From contig CP006772.1 of assembly GCA_000473305.1 (NCBI GenBank), positions 930,001 through 994,000 of the forward strand: a stretch of 64,000 bases of DNA, written 5' to 3'. The position numbers and the translations under genes were made by a program. The DNA comes from Bacteroidales bacterium CF (GTDB lineage: Bacteria > Bacteroidota > Bacteroidia > Bacteroidales > UBA932). This document shows positions 1 to 8,766 of the stretch, in pieces (the stretch's first letter is position 1; each line of letters starts with the position of its first letter). Under the pieces are notes generated by a model. The model ran no database searches and was not told the DNA's origin. It saw only the letters and a program-made list of their open reading frames with translations.

Positions 1-6
1 AGATTT

Positions 7-738
7 TTATATGAGATCGGTTTTTTGTGGTTCTTCAATGAGGTTTGTAACAACCAGGTCCTGCAAAGTGTGAACTATTATGACAGGAATCACGGAACCG
101 AGCACAATATAGAGAAACCCAAAATATATGCCGGCAAGCAATGGTTTGTATACCTCTTTTCTCTGATAGATGTGCCCTATTCCGAATACCACAGAAGAGA
201 CGGCGAGTACAATCCATATTGAGATGTTAGGAAAAAGCAGTTGCAGTGCAAAGAAAAGATATCCTCTGTATTGTATCTCCTCAGTTATTCCGGCTGATAA
301 CGAGAGTAACTTCCATTCTCTTTTCTCCTTTTTTGATACAGGTAAAGCAAAAAGAAGCTCATCCGGAATATTATCCGCGTAATCCCTTCTTTTTTCTTTG
401 TCGAACCTGATGGCAATAATGTTATAAACCAGGTAACAGAGATATAATATATACGAAAAGAGGGTTAAAATGACAATCCAGCCTTTCAAGCCATGTTTCC
501 CGGGATTGATATAATCCAGTCCAAGCGAATCAAGGGAATAGCCGTCAAAAATAAGCACAGATACTATGATTAATGTTGGTATCCATGACCACAACATCGA
601 TTGCCTGTACCATAAAGATTTATCGCGAACTCCGGTCTTATTGGATTTGCGGAGTAATCTTGTCTGATAGAATCCTGATATTGGATAAACAGCTACATAT
701 AGGAGTGAAGCTGTTATAAATAATATAATCTGCACCAT
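7..738 (-). CDS. CPBP-family intramembrane metalloprotease
   Basis: A 243-residue multi-pass membrane protein. It carries the three conserved motifs of the CPBP (CAAX protease/bacteriocin-processing) family: EE at residues 153-154 followed by R158 (EEIQYRGY), FxxxH ending at H189 (FGIGH), and HxxxD at 223-227 (HTLQD). These Glu and His residues would form the membrane-embedded metal site. Hydrophobic stretches near residues 5-25, 50-65, 88-108, 160-187 and 203-220 fit about six helices. It is complete, starting with ATG at 738 and stopping with TAA at 7-9. The family is assigned with good confidence. The substrate is unknown, and nothing nearby (no bacteriocin or prenylation gene) points to one. 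It lies on the same strand as nhaD with a 54-bp gap and may be cotranscribed with it. Confidence 0.85.
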   Translation of the reverse strand: MVQIILFITASLLYVAVYPISGFYQTRLLRKSNKTGVRDKSLWYRQSMLWSWIPTLIIVSVLIFDGYSLDSLGLDYINPGKHGLKGWIVILTLFSYILYLCYLVYNIIAIRFDKEKRRDYADNIPDELLFALPVSKKEKREWKLLSLSAGITEEIQYRGYLFFALQLLFPNISIWIVLAVSSVVFGIGHIYQRKEVYKPLLAGIYFGFLYIVLGSVIPVIIVHTLQDLVVTNLIEEPQKTDLI

Positions 739-792
739 GAGACAAGTTTACGGATTTTTTTTCTATCCTCCTCAGAAAACTTGCCTTAAAAA

Positions 793-2196
793 TTATAAAA
801 GTTGAGAGATTATATAAACAGCCGCACCGGACAAATACCCTAACATTGCGATGAATGAGAATCTTTTCAGATACCAGGTGAATGTTATTTTTTCGATACC
901 CATAACGACAACACCGGCCGCAGAGCCGATAATCAACATGCTTCCACCTACACCTGCGCAGTAAGCCAGAAACTCCCAGAAAACGCCATCCTGTACGAAG
1001 TATTGCATGAAAGCAGGATCGGCAACTGTTGCCAGAGTGGCAGGATCAACCAATGGATACATACCCATGGCAACGGCAACAAGTGGTACGTTGTCTACAA
1101 TTGCCGAGAATGTACCTATTATTATGTTGATTGCATATACGTTGTGAACGTTCTCGTTGAGATAGACCCCTGCCATTTTCAGGATGCCGGTTGCCTGCAG
1201 TGCCATTACAGCCAGCAGTATTCCGAGGAAGAAGAGAATGGTTGCTGTGTCTATTCTGCTTATCACCCTAGCCACACGGAATTTTAGATGTTCTCCAACT
1301 TGTATGTTCTTGTACATAAATTCGGTATATACCCAAAGAACTCCAAGGACAGACAAAACTCCCACAAAAGGGGGTAATCCTGTTATATGTTTGAAGACAG
1401 GGATTGAGAGAAGCCCAACTACACCTAAAATCAATAATGCTTTCTTCTGATTTTTCTGAATGACTTCCTCTCTGGTCTCAACACTCAGTTTCTTTACCTC
1501 CCCTCTAAGCTCACCCTTGAGCATTCTTCTTGCAAACAACAGTGGCACAATTGTCGAAACAAGGCTTGGAAAGAATAGCGAAGACATAAGGGGTATGGTT
1601 GTAATTTTACCCTTTATCCACAACATTATAGTAGTGACGTCACCGATCGGAGACCATGCACCGCCGCTGTTTGCCGATATGATTATCATACTTGCAAATA
1701 TCCACCTCTCTTTATAATTGGGAACAATCTTCCTTATTAAAGTAACCATTACTATTGCTGTTGTAAGGTTGTCCAGAACGGAAGACATAAAGAATGTAAT
1801 AAGGGTAATTAAAAATAGAAGTTTCCTTTTGTCGCGGCTTGTAATCTTCTCTGTGATGACAGAAAAACCATCGTGGACATCTATCAGTTCGACGATTGTC
1901 ATTGCTCCGATCAGGAAAAAGAGAGTGGAGGCAATTTCGCCGAGGTTTTCAATTATTTGTAATTCTGTAATGTAATGCCGGCATTGCTCTATAAGTGGGA
2001 GTGCCTGCAGTGAGGGATTGTTGTTCAAGAACTCTGCAAAAGCCTCGTGATTCACTGTAGATGCCGAAAGAGGCATGAACATAACATAAATAACCCAAAG
2101 GATACCACCTGTAAGAAGTGCCGCAGCTGCCTTATTAACCTGAAATTTGTGTTCCATTGCTATACACAGGTAGCCAATGACGAACACTAAAACCAT
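793..2196 (-). CDS. nhaD: NhaD-type Na+/H+ antiporter
   Basis: Inner-membrane protein of about 467 residues belonging to the NhaD/ion-transporter superfamily. It exchanges cytoplasmic Na+ for external H+ and so supports Na+ and pH homeostasis. Hydrophobic segments run throughout. Family-like stretches include the polar intramembrane SSVLDNLTTAIVM, the SANSGGAWSPIGDVTT segment, and the C-terminal SAIVDNVPLVA and YCAGVGGSMLIIGSAAG, which pair as the typical inverted-repeat half motifs. The start is uncertain. A TTG at 2205 would add three residues (MAI); the ATG at 2196 is preferred here. The gene begins only a few bases after the outer-membrane barrel gene ends (2213), so the two are probably cotranscribed. 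Confidence 0.88.
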   Translation of the reverse strand: MVLVFVIGYLCIAMEHKFQVNKAAAALLTGGILWVIYVMFMPLSASTVNHEAFAEFLNNNPSLQALPLIEQCRHYITELQIIENLGEIASTLFFLIGAMTIVELIDVHDGFSVITEKITSRDKRKLLFLITLITFFMSSVLDNLTTAIVMVTLIRKIVPNYKERWIFASMIIISANSGGAWSPIGDVTTIMLWIKGKITTIPLMSSLFFPSLVSTIVPLLFARRMLKGELRGEVKKLSVETREEVIQKNQKKALLILGVVGLLSIPVFKHITGLPPFVGVLSVLGVLWVYTEFMYKNIQVGEHLKFRVARVISRIDTATILFFLGILLAVMALQATGILKMAGVYLNENVHNVYAINIIIGTFSAIVDNVPLVAVAMGMYPLVDPATLATVADPAFMQYFVQDGVFWEFLAYCAGVGGSMLIIGSAAGVVVMGIEKITFTWYLKRFSFIAMLGYLSGAAVYIISQLL

Positions 2197-2212
2197 TATT
2201 GCCAAATCTCAA

Positions 2213-2812
2213 TCAAAATCTATAACCAACCCCGAATGTGACTCCTCGGTTGGCGAGTTTATAACTTTTCCAGGGAAGTATTCCCTGATACCTGATAAAA
2301 GGGCCGAAGGTTACTAACAATCCGTTACTGAGCTTGAACTCTCCCCCCAAATGCAAACCTGCTCCTATACCGTTCAGATCCCTGTCTCCACCGTTGGCAT
2401 TAAAAGTAGGGCCCCCGCTTACAAAAAGATATTTGAAGAAGTGGTAACGTACATAAACAGGAATAGAGAACACGTTTAGACTTTGTCTGTCAGATAGTGT
2501 GGGACGATAGGCAGGTGATACGTCAAAAGAGTTGCCTATAAAAGATATTCCGGGTACAATGTCTAGATTGTCTGTAATTCTGAACGCCATTTCGGCTTCA
2601 ATTGAGTAAAAACCTCTTCCCGTGTAGGAAGGGCCTCCCTCAATATCTTCAGAGCTGTATAAATCATTTCCTCCGTAAGAGATCTTGAATGTTACACTTT
2701 TACCGTATGGTAACAACTTGTCGACACTTTCGGTTAACCTGTTCTGTGCCTTGGCATTATAAGTGCCGGTCAGCAGAAGGAGAAGAAGAAAAGCAGCAAT
2801 TGTATGTCTCAT
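2213..2812 (-). CDS. Outer-membrane beta-barrel protein of unknown role
   Basis: A 199-residue exported protein. A classical signal peptide (MRHTIAAFLLLLLLTGTYNAKAQ, cleavage expected after AKA) is followed by alternating amphipathic strands (YSIEAEMAF, LNVFSIPVYVRYHF, LLVTFGPFIRY). It ends in an aromatic residue (VGYRF), the usual C-terminal signature for BamA-dependent insertion. Size and strand pattern fit a small 8-10-stranded barrel of the kind annotated as outer membrane beta-barrel or PorT-like domain in Bacteroidota. No catalytic motif is visible, so the function is not known. It is followed directly by nhaD on the same strand. A TATATTTG element lies upstream at 2832-2839. Confidence 0.75.
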   Translation of the reverse strand: MRHTIAAFLLLLLLTGTYNAKAQNRLTESVDKLLPYGKSVTFKISYGGNDLYSSEDIEGGPSYTGRGFYSIEAEMAFRITDNLDIVPGISFIGNSFDVSPAYRPTLSDRQSLNVFSIPVYVRYHFFKYLFVSGGPTFNANGGDRDLNGIGAGLHLGGEFKLSNGLLVTFGPFIRYQGILPWKSYKLANRGVTFGVGYRF

Positions 2813-2831
2813 TTGGCAATTTTATCGCTTA

Positions 2832-2839
2832 CAAATATA
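2832..2839 (-). promoter_or_regulatory. Putative -7 element upstream of the barrel protein/nhaD pair
   Basis: Reads TATATTTG on the minus strand, a full match to the Bacteroidota -7 consensus TAnnTTTG, 20 bp upstream of the ATG at 2812. No clear TTG was found at the -33 distance, so this is a partial promoter match. Confidence 0.45.
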
Positions 2840-2905
2840 AATCAAATTATTGATTTTTGTAATACTGAATCATTATGAAGTGAGCAAAATTTGTGTTTGA
2901 AAAAT

Positions 2906-4111
2906 CTATCGGCGAGCCGGCTTAATCTTGAGTGCGAGGCCACCGAGGGATGTTTCGCGATAAAGGCTGGGGAGATCTTTGCCTGTTTGTTTCATGACTC
3001 TGACCACTTTGTCAAAACTAACCCTGTGAACTCCGTCGGAGTGGGCTGCAAAGGCGCTGGAATCAAGTGCCCGTGCTGCTGCAAATGCGTTGCGCTCTAT
3101 ACAGGGGATTTGTACCAGACCTGCAACGGGGTCGCAGGTTAGTCCCAGGTGGTGCTCAAGCCCCATCTCAGCAGCATATTCTATTTGATATGGTGAGCCT
3201 CCAAATAGCTGGGCAGCGGCACCCGAAGCCATTGAACAGGCAGCTCCGATCTCTCCCTGGCAGCCGACCTCTGCACCTGAGATCGAGGCATTCTCTTTTA
3301 TGAGGTTGCCTATCAGTCCTGCAGTTGCTAAAGCTCTCAGGATCTTTTGAGTGGAGAACCCGTAACGTTCCTGCATGTGGTACAATACGGCGGGGAGGGT
3401 GCCGCATGATCCACATGTGGGGGCGGTGACTATCAGTCCACCGGCTGCATTTTCTTCGGAAACGGCTAGTGCATATGCAAAAACGAGGCTGCGGTTTTGC
3501 AGACTTCCTTGCGAGCTTTTAGCCTTTACAAGGTATGATGAGGCTTTGCGGGGGAGCTTGATTTCTCCCGGCAACACACCTTCGTTGTCGACTCCTCTTT
3601 TAATTGCATCCTGCATGGTCACCCATATTTTTGCAAGGTAGTCCCAGATGGCCGGACCTTCGCAAATCTCTACGTACTCCCAGAGTGTGCGTCCATTCTC
3701 TTTGCACCATTGGAGTATTTCATCCATAGTGTTCATGCTGTAAATGGAGGTGCTTTCTTCTTGGGAATCTTCACAGGCAATGTCACCTCCGCCTACGCTG
3801 TATGAGGTCCATTGGTCCAATATATTGTCTTGTCCGTCAATTGCCTCGAACTTCATGCCGTTGGGGTGGAAGGGGAGGAAAATTTCCGGTTCCCATATAA
3901 GTTCAAGCCTCTGTCCGCCAATTCTGTCAAGGAGAGCTTTGTCGGTCAAGTGTCCTTTTCCTGTAGCAGCGAGACTTCCGTAAAGTGTTACCCTGTACCT
4001 GGCGGCGTCCGGGTTTTTCTCCAGGAAAATATTGGCAGCTTTGAGCGGCCCCATCGTATGGCTGCTGGATGGACCGTATCCGATTTTAAATATTTTTTCT
4101 ATTGTTTGCAT
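2906..4111 (-). CDS. sdaA: L-serine ammonia-lyase (iron-sulfur type)
   Basis: A 401-residue single-chain L-serine dehydratase. It deaminates L-serine to pyruvate and ammonia using a [4Fe-4S] cluster. The N-terminal half holds the serine dehydratase beta domain (GPSSSHTMGP at 13-22) and the C-terminal half the alpha domain. Cysteines 284, 326 and 337 (GCQGEIG, LTCDPVAG, IPCIERNA) have the same 42/11 spacing as the cluster ligands of E. coli SdaA. CGSCGT lies at 233-238. Length is near the usual 400 residues for Bacteroidales. A well-formed promoter sits at 4173-4203. The gene supplies pyruvate from amino acids. It stands alone, flanked upstream by the modification/nuclease island. Confidence 0.95.
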   Translation of the reverse strand: MQTIEKIFKIGYGPSSSHTMGPLKAANIFLEKNPDAARYRVTLYGSLAATGKGHLTDKALLDRIGGQRLELIWEPEIFLPFHPNGMKFEAIDGQDNILDQWTSYSVGGGDIACEDSQEESTSIYSMNTMDEILQWCKENGRTLWEYVEICEGPAIWDYLAKIWVTMQDAIKRGVDNEGVLPGEIKLPRKASSYLVKAKSSQGSLQNRSLVFAYALAVSEENAAGGLIVTAPTCGSCGTLPAVLYHMQERYGFSTQKILRALATAGLIGNLIKENASISGAEVGCQGEIGAACSMASGAAAQLFGGSPYQIEYAAEMGLEHHLGLTCDPVAGLVQIPCIERNAFAAARALDSSAFAAHSDGVHRVSFDKVVRVMKQTGKDLPSLYRETSLGGLALKIKPARR

Positions 4112-4172
4112 AGGTTTTCTTAAAGATTTGATTCCCTTGAAGATTTAGTTTTCATGGAGATTTTGTCGTGCC

Positions 4173-4203
4173 CAAAGGTAAGCAATTAACATGATACCAG
4201 CAA
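4173..4203 (-). promoter_or_regulatory. Promoter for sdaA
   Basis: On the minus strand, TTG (4203-4201) is followed by 20 bp and then TACCTTTG (4180-4173). This matches the Bacteroidota -33/-7 arrangement. The expected start point is about 55-60 bp before the sdaA ATG at 4111, giving a moderate leader. It separates sdaA transcription from the upstream nuclease island. Confidence 0.6.
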
Positions 4204-4268
4204 GTTGTTAGTTTATCTGAGGCATGGGGGCGACACCATATTCGATCAAATAAATCTTAATTTTTATT

Positions 4269-5762
4269 TCAGTAAATAATACTATCTCTTTCATTCACCT
4301 CAATAATCTTCCCCAACGAATAAACAACCGTTTGCTCTTCAAAATCATAGACGGCATCAATTACTTCGACTAAGGCACTTTCACGGTCTTTGTGGTAGCC
4401 AACGAAGAAACGTATGGCATCGTATTTTTTTAGCCATCTTTTGCCTTCATCAAGATAAGTGTATTTATTAATTGTAGAGGGTTTTAGTAGACGGTTTTCT
4501 TCTTTTTTTGCACCAGTTATGATTTCTTTGAAATAGATTTCCTTGATGTTGAGGGTCAGTATTTTCCAACCTGTGGTATCAATGGCTTCCTTTCCGGCAT
4601 TTTCTACAGCCGTATGTTCTATGATAATCTTGCTGTTTGAATCATAGCTGATCGGAATTTCTTTTATGATACACTGAATGGCTTTTTCAATAGCAGAGTA
4701 AGGAACAACAAACCATTCTTCAGGAATTTGGTTACCAATACGAACTTGGAGGCGGACATCTTTAAAAACTCTATGTATTAATGACTCAAAGCTTGAGACA
4801 TTCATATTATAGGCTTTCCAAGTGGCAATAACCTCTACTTTGGCGTTTAAATATGTAGGTTCTTTTTCGGCATTGGCAATGCGTTCTGCAACTGTTACTG
4901 TACTGAAACCAATTTTATAGAGATTGTCAATTGACTTTATTTCAGGATTTTCGGAAAGTGATCTCAATACATAGATATAACCGGAAGGCTTATCGTCGGT
5001 TGTTGCATTGAATCGGGCTTTGAAATAATCGCTGGTGGTTTCGTTGTTTTCTCTTACTGTATAACCATTTTCATAAAGAGCTTTGCGGAGGGTGTCCAGT
5101 TTTACATCCGACATTGTCCCATTTTCAAAAATACACACACTTCTACCAATCAAGCGCCCTTTCCGATCGCGACTTTTATCAATCACATCGGCCAAATAGA
5201 CCAACATGCCATCCAATAAAAAATAACTACCCGGATTCTCCAAATGGTTGGAAGAAAACTTTACGAAGCTCCGCCTTCCGGACTTTAATTCGGAGTGGAC
5301 ATGAGCAAAACCATCACGATATATATAAAATTCATCACATTTACGTCGTTGGGCTATATAGTCTGTAGCGTCAATTTTGGGTGTTTTTTGTAAATGCTCG
5401 GGAACAGATAGAATTCCTGACATCACCTCCGGCTCATCTAATACTGGATCGTTGAAAAATGCTTGAATATCACTCTCTTTAATTGTCCCTTTTGGACGCA
5501 ACAATTCAAATCTGTCGTATGGAAGGAGTTGGCATATCTTTTCGTTGTCGTTTAAGAAACCTTGCAGGCGAACGAATAAAAGTTTTTCTTTCATTCCTTT
5601 GGTCTCGCCCGGCAATCGGTTGTGCTGTTCGTAAAAGAGGTTTATTTCTTCAAACGACTGAACCAATCTGTCATCAGATGTAGGTTTTAATTCCGTTGGT
5701 CTCACATACGAAAACAAAGGATCGTTGAAAATTTCTTGCAGCTCTTTCTTTAGGTCCATCAT
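4269..5762 (-). CDS. GIY-YIG (T5orf172-like) nuclease with C-terminal ASCH-like domain
   Basis: A 497-residue protein and last gene of the four-gene island. Residues 1-250 are a region I do not recognise. Residues about 260-350 form a GIY-YIG nuclease core of the T5orf172 kind: YIYVL (262-266) and LYKIG (281-285) replace GIY and YIG, with R294 (AERIANA) and the metal-binding Glu at E326 (FESLIHRVF). Residues about 400-497 look like an ASCH (PUA-like) domain, with the family signature GxKxxExR present as GAKKEENR at 417-424. ASCH domains usually contact RNA or modified bases, so a base-reading role is possible but inferred. Its ATG overlaps the helicase stop by 4 bp (ATGA), implying translational coupling. 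All catalytic-type residues are retained. Confidence 0.75.
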   Translation of the reverse strand: MMDLKKELQEIFNDPLFSYVRPTELKPTSDDRLVQSFEEINLFYEQHNRLPGETKGMKEKLLFVRLQGFLNDNEKICQLLPYDRFELLRPKGTIKESDIQAFFNDPVLDEPEVMSGILSVPEHLQKTPKIDATDYIAQRRKCDEFYIYRDGFAHVHSELKSGRRSFVKFSSNHLENPGSYFLLDGMLVYLADVIDKSRDRKGRLIGRSVCIFENGTMSDVKLDTLRKALYENGYTVRENNETTSDYFKARFNATTDDKPSGYIYVLRSLSENPEIKSIDNLYKIGFSTVTVAERIANAEKEPTYLNAKVEVIATWKAYNMNVSSFESLIHRVFKDVRLQVRIGNQIPEEWFVVPYSAIEKAIQCIIKEIPISYDSNSKIIIEHTAVENAGKEAIDTTGWKILTLNIKEIYFKEIITGAKKEENRLLKPSTINKYTYLDEGKRWLKKYDAIRFFVGYHKDRESALVEVIDAVYDFEEQTVVYSLGKIIEVNERDSIIY

Positions 5763-7702
5763 ATTAACCTGTTTTTATCTACATATTTTTGTTTTTCTTT
5801 ACGAATTACAGCAATGGCCTGTGCCAAACGTTTATTGAATGGGTTTGGGTCGGTAAGTTCAGGCAATGCGCCGTTATGTTCTTCTCTGAATTGTGGCAGA
5901 TATTTCTTGAAAAGAATAACTGCTTCCTCAATCGACATGTCAATCTTGCTCTCTTCTATCACATTCTGAACAACTCTGAGAACCGGAGCGGTAACAGACT
6001 TGGAAAGTATTTCATAGCCCCGCTGGAATGGGTTTATTGTATCAATAAGGTTAATGCTGAGATTGTCGATGTTGATAAATCGGCGGCCAATGACCATTAA
6101 AATGTTCCCTGCACTTTGTTCTACTGCTGCCCCTTTGGTTACAGTATCGAGCACTAAATGCTGGCGGATTTCCTCTACCTCATCGAGCGAAAGTTCCGGA
6201 TATTTCTCCTGAATGATTTTCGGAATAAGCACCTGATTTATGACCTCAGGAGCAATGCCTCCACCCATTGAACGGACAATCATTTCGTCCTGTAGTATGG
6301 CTGCTTTCAGATCCGTCAAATCTCCAGTGACAATTTCCTTGGTGCGTTCTGACGAAAGAGGTTTCAAGCCTTCTACAAATATGTGTGGTGTGTCATCATC
6401 TTCCAACTGTTCGTCTTTCTTGGATTTGAAATTCCACGAAGGGGCCATTACCTGTTCCATGAGCAACGAAACGGTAATTGCTTTAAGCATATCGTTGACG
6501 GCAGTTTCCACTTTTTGCTGCACTGCATCGGGACAGGCAATCAAGTTTGTAAACTGGGCATGTGATTTTCCTTCGCAGTCGCGGGTACAACGCCCGATAA
6601 TTTGAACTACTTCGGTCAGGCTTCCCCTTACACCAATGGTGAGACAGTGTTCGCACCATTGCCAGTCAAAACCTTCTTTGGCAGTACCGAGTGCAATAAT
6701 TATATCTACTGCATCGCGGCTGTGCATCCGTTGCAGGAATGCTTGCAATTGCATGCGCTCACGCGGGTTATCCTCTACCAAATCGGCAATTTTGAGAGTA
6801 CGGTTATCAGGAGTTCGGACTGTATAAATACGTGTTTCGTAGTTGATATTTACAGTTTCACCAATCCTGTCGATGATCTGTTTTACTTCGTCGTATTTGT
6901 CGCCTGTAGAGGCACGTGAATTAACCGAAGGTATATGAATTATTGTTTTCTTATCGGGATCCAACACCTCCATAATTGCCGAAAGATATGACCCTTGATA
7001 AAAATGATAGCCAATTCCCAGACTTTTCAGGTATTTGTATCCGTTGAGCTGCTCGTAATAGTTGTAAGTGACAGGATAGAATCTATTTTCGTCATCAGCA
7101 CGGAGTACCGGCACTCCATCGCCACGGAAGTAGGAGCCTGTCATAGCAACTATGTGGGCGTTGGTTTGGGTCATCAGACGGTGAACAATGTCGCCCAGCC
7201 CGCTGTTGGCATCGGCAGACACGTGGTGAAATTCGTCAATAGCCAACAGACAATCATTAAAGGTATTATCACTTAGTTCTTTGGCTGCAAAACGTAGTGT
7301 AGCATGTGTGCAGACAAGAATCTTAGCCGATGCAATGGTTAAAAATTCAATAAAACGTTTGACTTTACTCTGTTCGTTTTCGGCATCGCATAAGTTATAG
7401 TATTTTGCAACACACCAGTCTGTAAAGAAGCCAAATTTAGCCAAATCTGTATTGGCAAAAGAACGTCCGATTGTTTTTTCCGGCACTGCAACAATTACCT
7501 TTTTAATGCTCTGAAAATGCAGTTTGTCTAAAGCCAGAAACATAAGCGCACGACTTTTTCCGGAAGCGGGTGGAGCTTTCAATAAAATATACTGTTTGCT
7601 CCGGGCCTCGTAAGCTTTAGCCTGCATTTCGCGCATTCCCAATTCATTGATATTGGTTGCTTTGCCCGTTTGATTGTAGTTTATGTTGACGATATTTTCC
7701 AT
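5759..7702 (-). CDS. SF2 DEAD/DEAH-type helicase of the island
   Basis: A 647-residue superfamily 2 helicase or translocase. Visible motifs are Walker A APPASGKS (43-50), Walker B DEFH (156-159), motif III TGS (188-190), motif V ALGTAKEGFDW (337-347) and motif VI QIIGRCTRD (367-375). The two RecA-like lobes end near residue 400. The remaining 250 residues are partly helical and unrecognised, and could bind partners or DNA. The layout resembles the ATPase subunits of restriction and anti-phage systems rather than replicative helicases. It starts 13 bp after the RhuM gene and overlaps the nuclease gene by 4 bp, so it is likely the motor linking methyltransferase recognition to the GIY-YIG nuclease. 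Confidence 0.85.
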   Translation of the reverse strand: MENIVNINYNQTGKATNINELGMREMQAKAYEARSKQYILLKAPPASGKSRALMFLALDKLHFQSIKKVIVAVPEKTIGRSFANTDLAKFGFFTDWCVAKYYNLCDAENEQSKVKRFIEFLTIASAKILVCTHATLRFAAKELSDNTFNDCLLAIDEFHHVSADANSGLGDIVHRLMTQTNAHIVAMTGSYFRGDGVPVLRADDENRFYPVTYNYYEQLNGYKYLKSLGIGYHFYQGSYLSAIMEVLDPDKKTIIHIPSVNSRASTGDKYDEVKQIIDRIGETVNINYETRIYTVRTPDNRTLKIADLVEDNPRERMQLQAFLQRMHSRDAVDIIIALGTAKEGFDWQWCEHCLTIGVRGSLTEVVQIIGRCTRDCEGKSHAQFTNLIACPDAVQQKVETAVNDMLKAITVSLLMEQVMAPSWNFKSKKDEQLEDDDTPHIFVEGLKPLSSERTKEIVTGDLTDLKAAILQDEMIVRSMGGGIAPEVINQVLIPKIIQEKYPELSLDEVEEIRQHLVLDTVTKGAAVEQSAGNILMVIGRRFINIDNLSINLIDTINPFQRGYEILSKSVTAPVLRVVQNVIEESKIDMSIEEAVILFKKYLPQFREEHNGALPELTDPNPFNKRLAQAIAVIRKEKQKYVDKNRLI

Positions 7703-7715
7703 GAGCGGGGAAGAA

Positions 7716-8753
7716 TTATTTCTTTTTGGTCGATTTACTTAACTTTTTAATATCGTTATCAAGTTCTTTAATGCTTTCAAGTCGTTCTGCCTTTCGTTGA
7801 AGTTCTTGAAATTTTTGGTACTCTTCATCCGCTTTTTTCAATGCTAATTTGTGAGAAATCTTGCCTGCATGATCTAGTATATTTTTATCATTCAAGGTTA
7901 AAACCTGGCCTAATTTTTCTATCCAATCCCTCATATACATAGGTTTGTGAGCCAATGCCTGTGCCTCGGCAAAAGCCAGATATTGTTCAACAATCAGTTT
8001 TAGTCCGGCTAATTCATCCTCTGCCAAATAATTTTTTCCAATTTCAATATCAGCTTTCCTTACTTTCTGGGGTAGTTGAGTGGAGGTAAGCCCCATTTGA
8101 GGTAATTCTGAATTAGCACGATAATAAATTAACTCGGCAGCAGTTTTGCCACTGACTGCCCACAGCAATTTATTTTGTATCTCTTTAAAAAAAGTTAGCG
8201 TTAAATCATCATTCGGATTGTAATCTATACTGGTAGCATAAATGTCTTTAATCTGCTGATAGAATAATTTTTCGGAAATCCGAATCTCCCTGATACGTTC
8301 GAGCAATTCACGGAAATAATTCATAGACGACCCGGTTTTGAACCGTTCATCATTGAGTGCAAAACCTTTGATTATATATTCTCTTAAACGCTGAGTAGCC
8401 CAAATACGAAACTGAGTGCCTTGATAAGATTTCACCCTATAACCCACAGAGATAATAACATCCAAATTATAATGCTTAACATCTTTTTCCTGAGTTTTGC
8501 CCTCTATAGCACCATGCTGGGTGGTTCGTCGGAAATTCCGACACACCACTTCTTCATTTAACTCATTTTCATCAAATATATTTCGAATATGTTCTGTTAT
8601 AGTGCTTCTTGCTTTTCCGAACATCTCTCCCATTTGATCCTGTGTCAACCAAACTGTTTCATCCGAGAAAATAACATCAATCTTAACACTTCCATCATCA
8701 CTTTTGTAAATAACCATCTCACTCTGAGGGAGTAATTTTATATTATTATCCAT
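7716..8753 (-). CDS. RhuM-family protein
   Basis: A 345-residue protein of the virulence RhuM family. The N-terminal half has the characteristic VWLTQDQMGEMFGKARSTITEHI, a helix-turn-helix-like segment at about residues 34-56, then YNLDVIISVGYRVKSYQGTQFR (117-138) and a RIWATQRLREYIIKGF helix. The C-terminal third is charged and helical, ending in a lysine-rich tail. RhuM was named from a Salmonella pathogenicity island, but homologues occur very often inside restriction-modification operons and their molecular role is not established. It sits between the methyltransferase and helicase with 13-bp gaps on both sides, so it belongs to the operon. A DNA-binding regulator or adaptor role is plausible. 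Confidence 0.85.
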   Translation of the reverse strand: MDNNIKLLPQSEMVIYKSDDGSVKIDVIFSDETVWLTQDQMGEMFGKARSTITEHIRNIFDENELNEEVVCRNFRRTTQHGAIEGKTQEKDVKHYNLDVIISVGYRVKSYQGTQFRIWATQRLREYIIKGFALNDERFKTGSSMNYFRELLERIREIRISEKLFYQQIKDIYATSIDYNPNDDLTLTFFKEIQNKLLWAVSGKTAAELIYYRANSELPQMGLTSTQLPQKVRKADIEIGKNYLAEDELAGLKLIVEQYLAFAEAQALAHKPMYMRDWIEKLGQVLTLNDKNILDHAGKISHKLALKKADEEYQKFQELQRKAERLESIKELDNDIKKLSKSTKKK

Positions 8754-8766
8754 AAGTTTATTCGTT

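Noticed and set aside
6240-6605. 121-codon open frame on the plus strand within the helicase gene
   Set aside because: Mirror frame of an intact helicase with conserved motifs; low-complexity composition and no domain.
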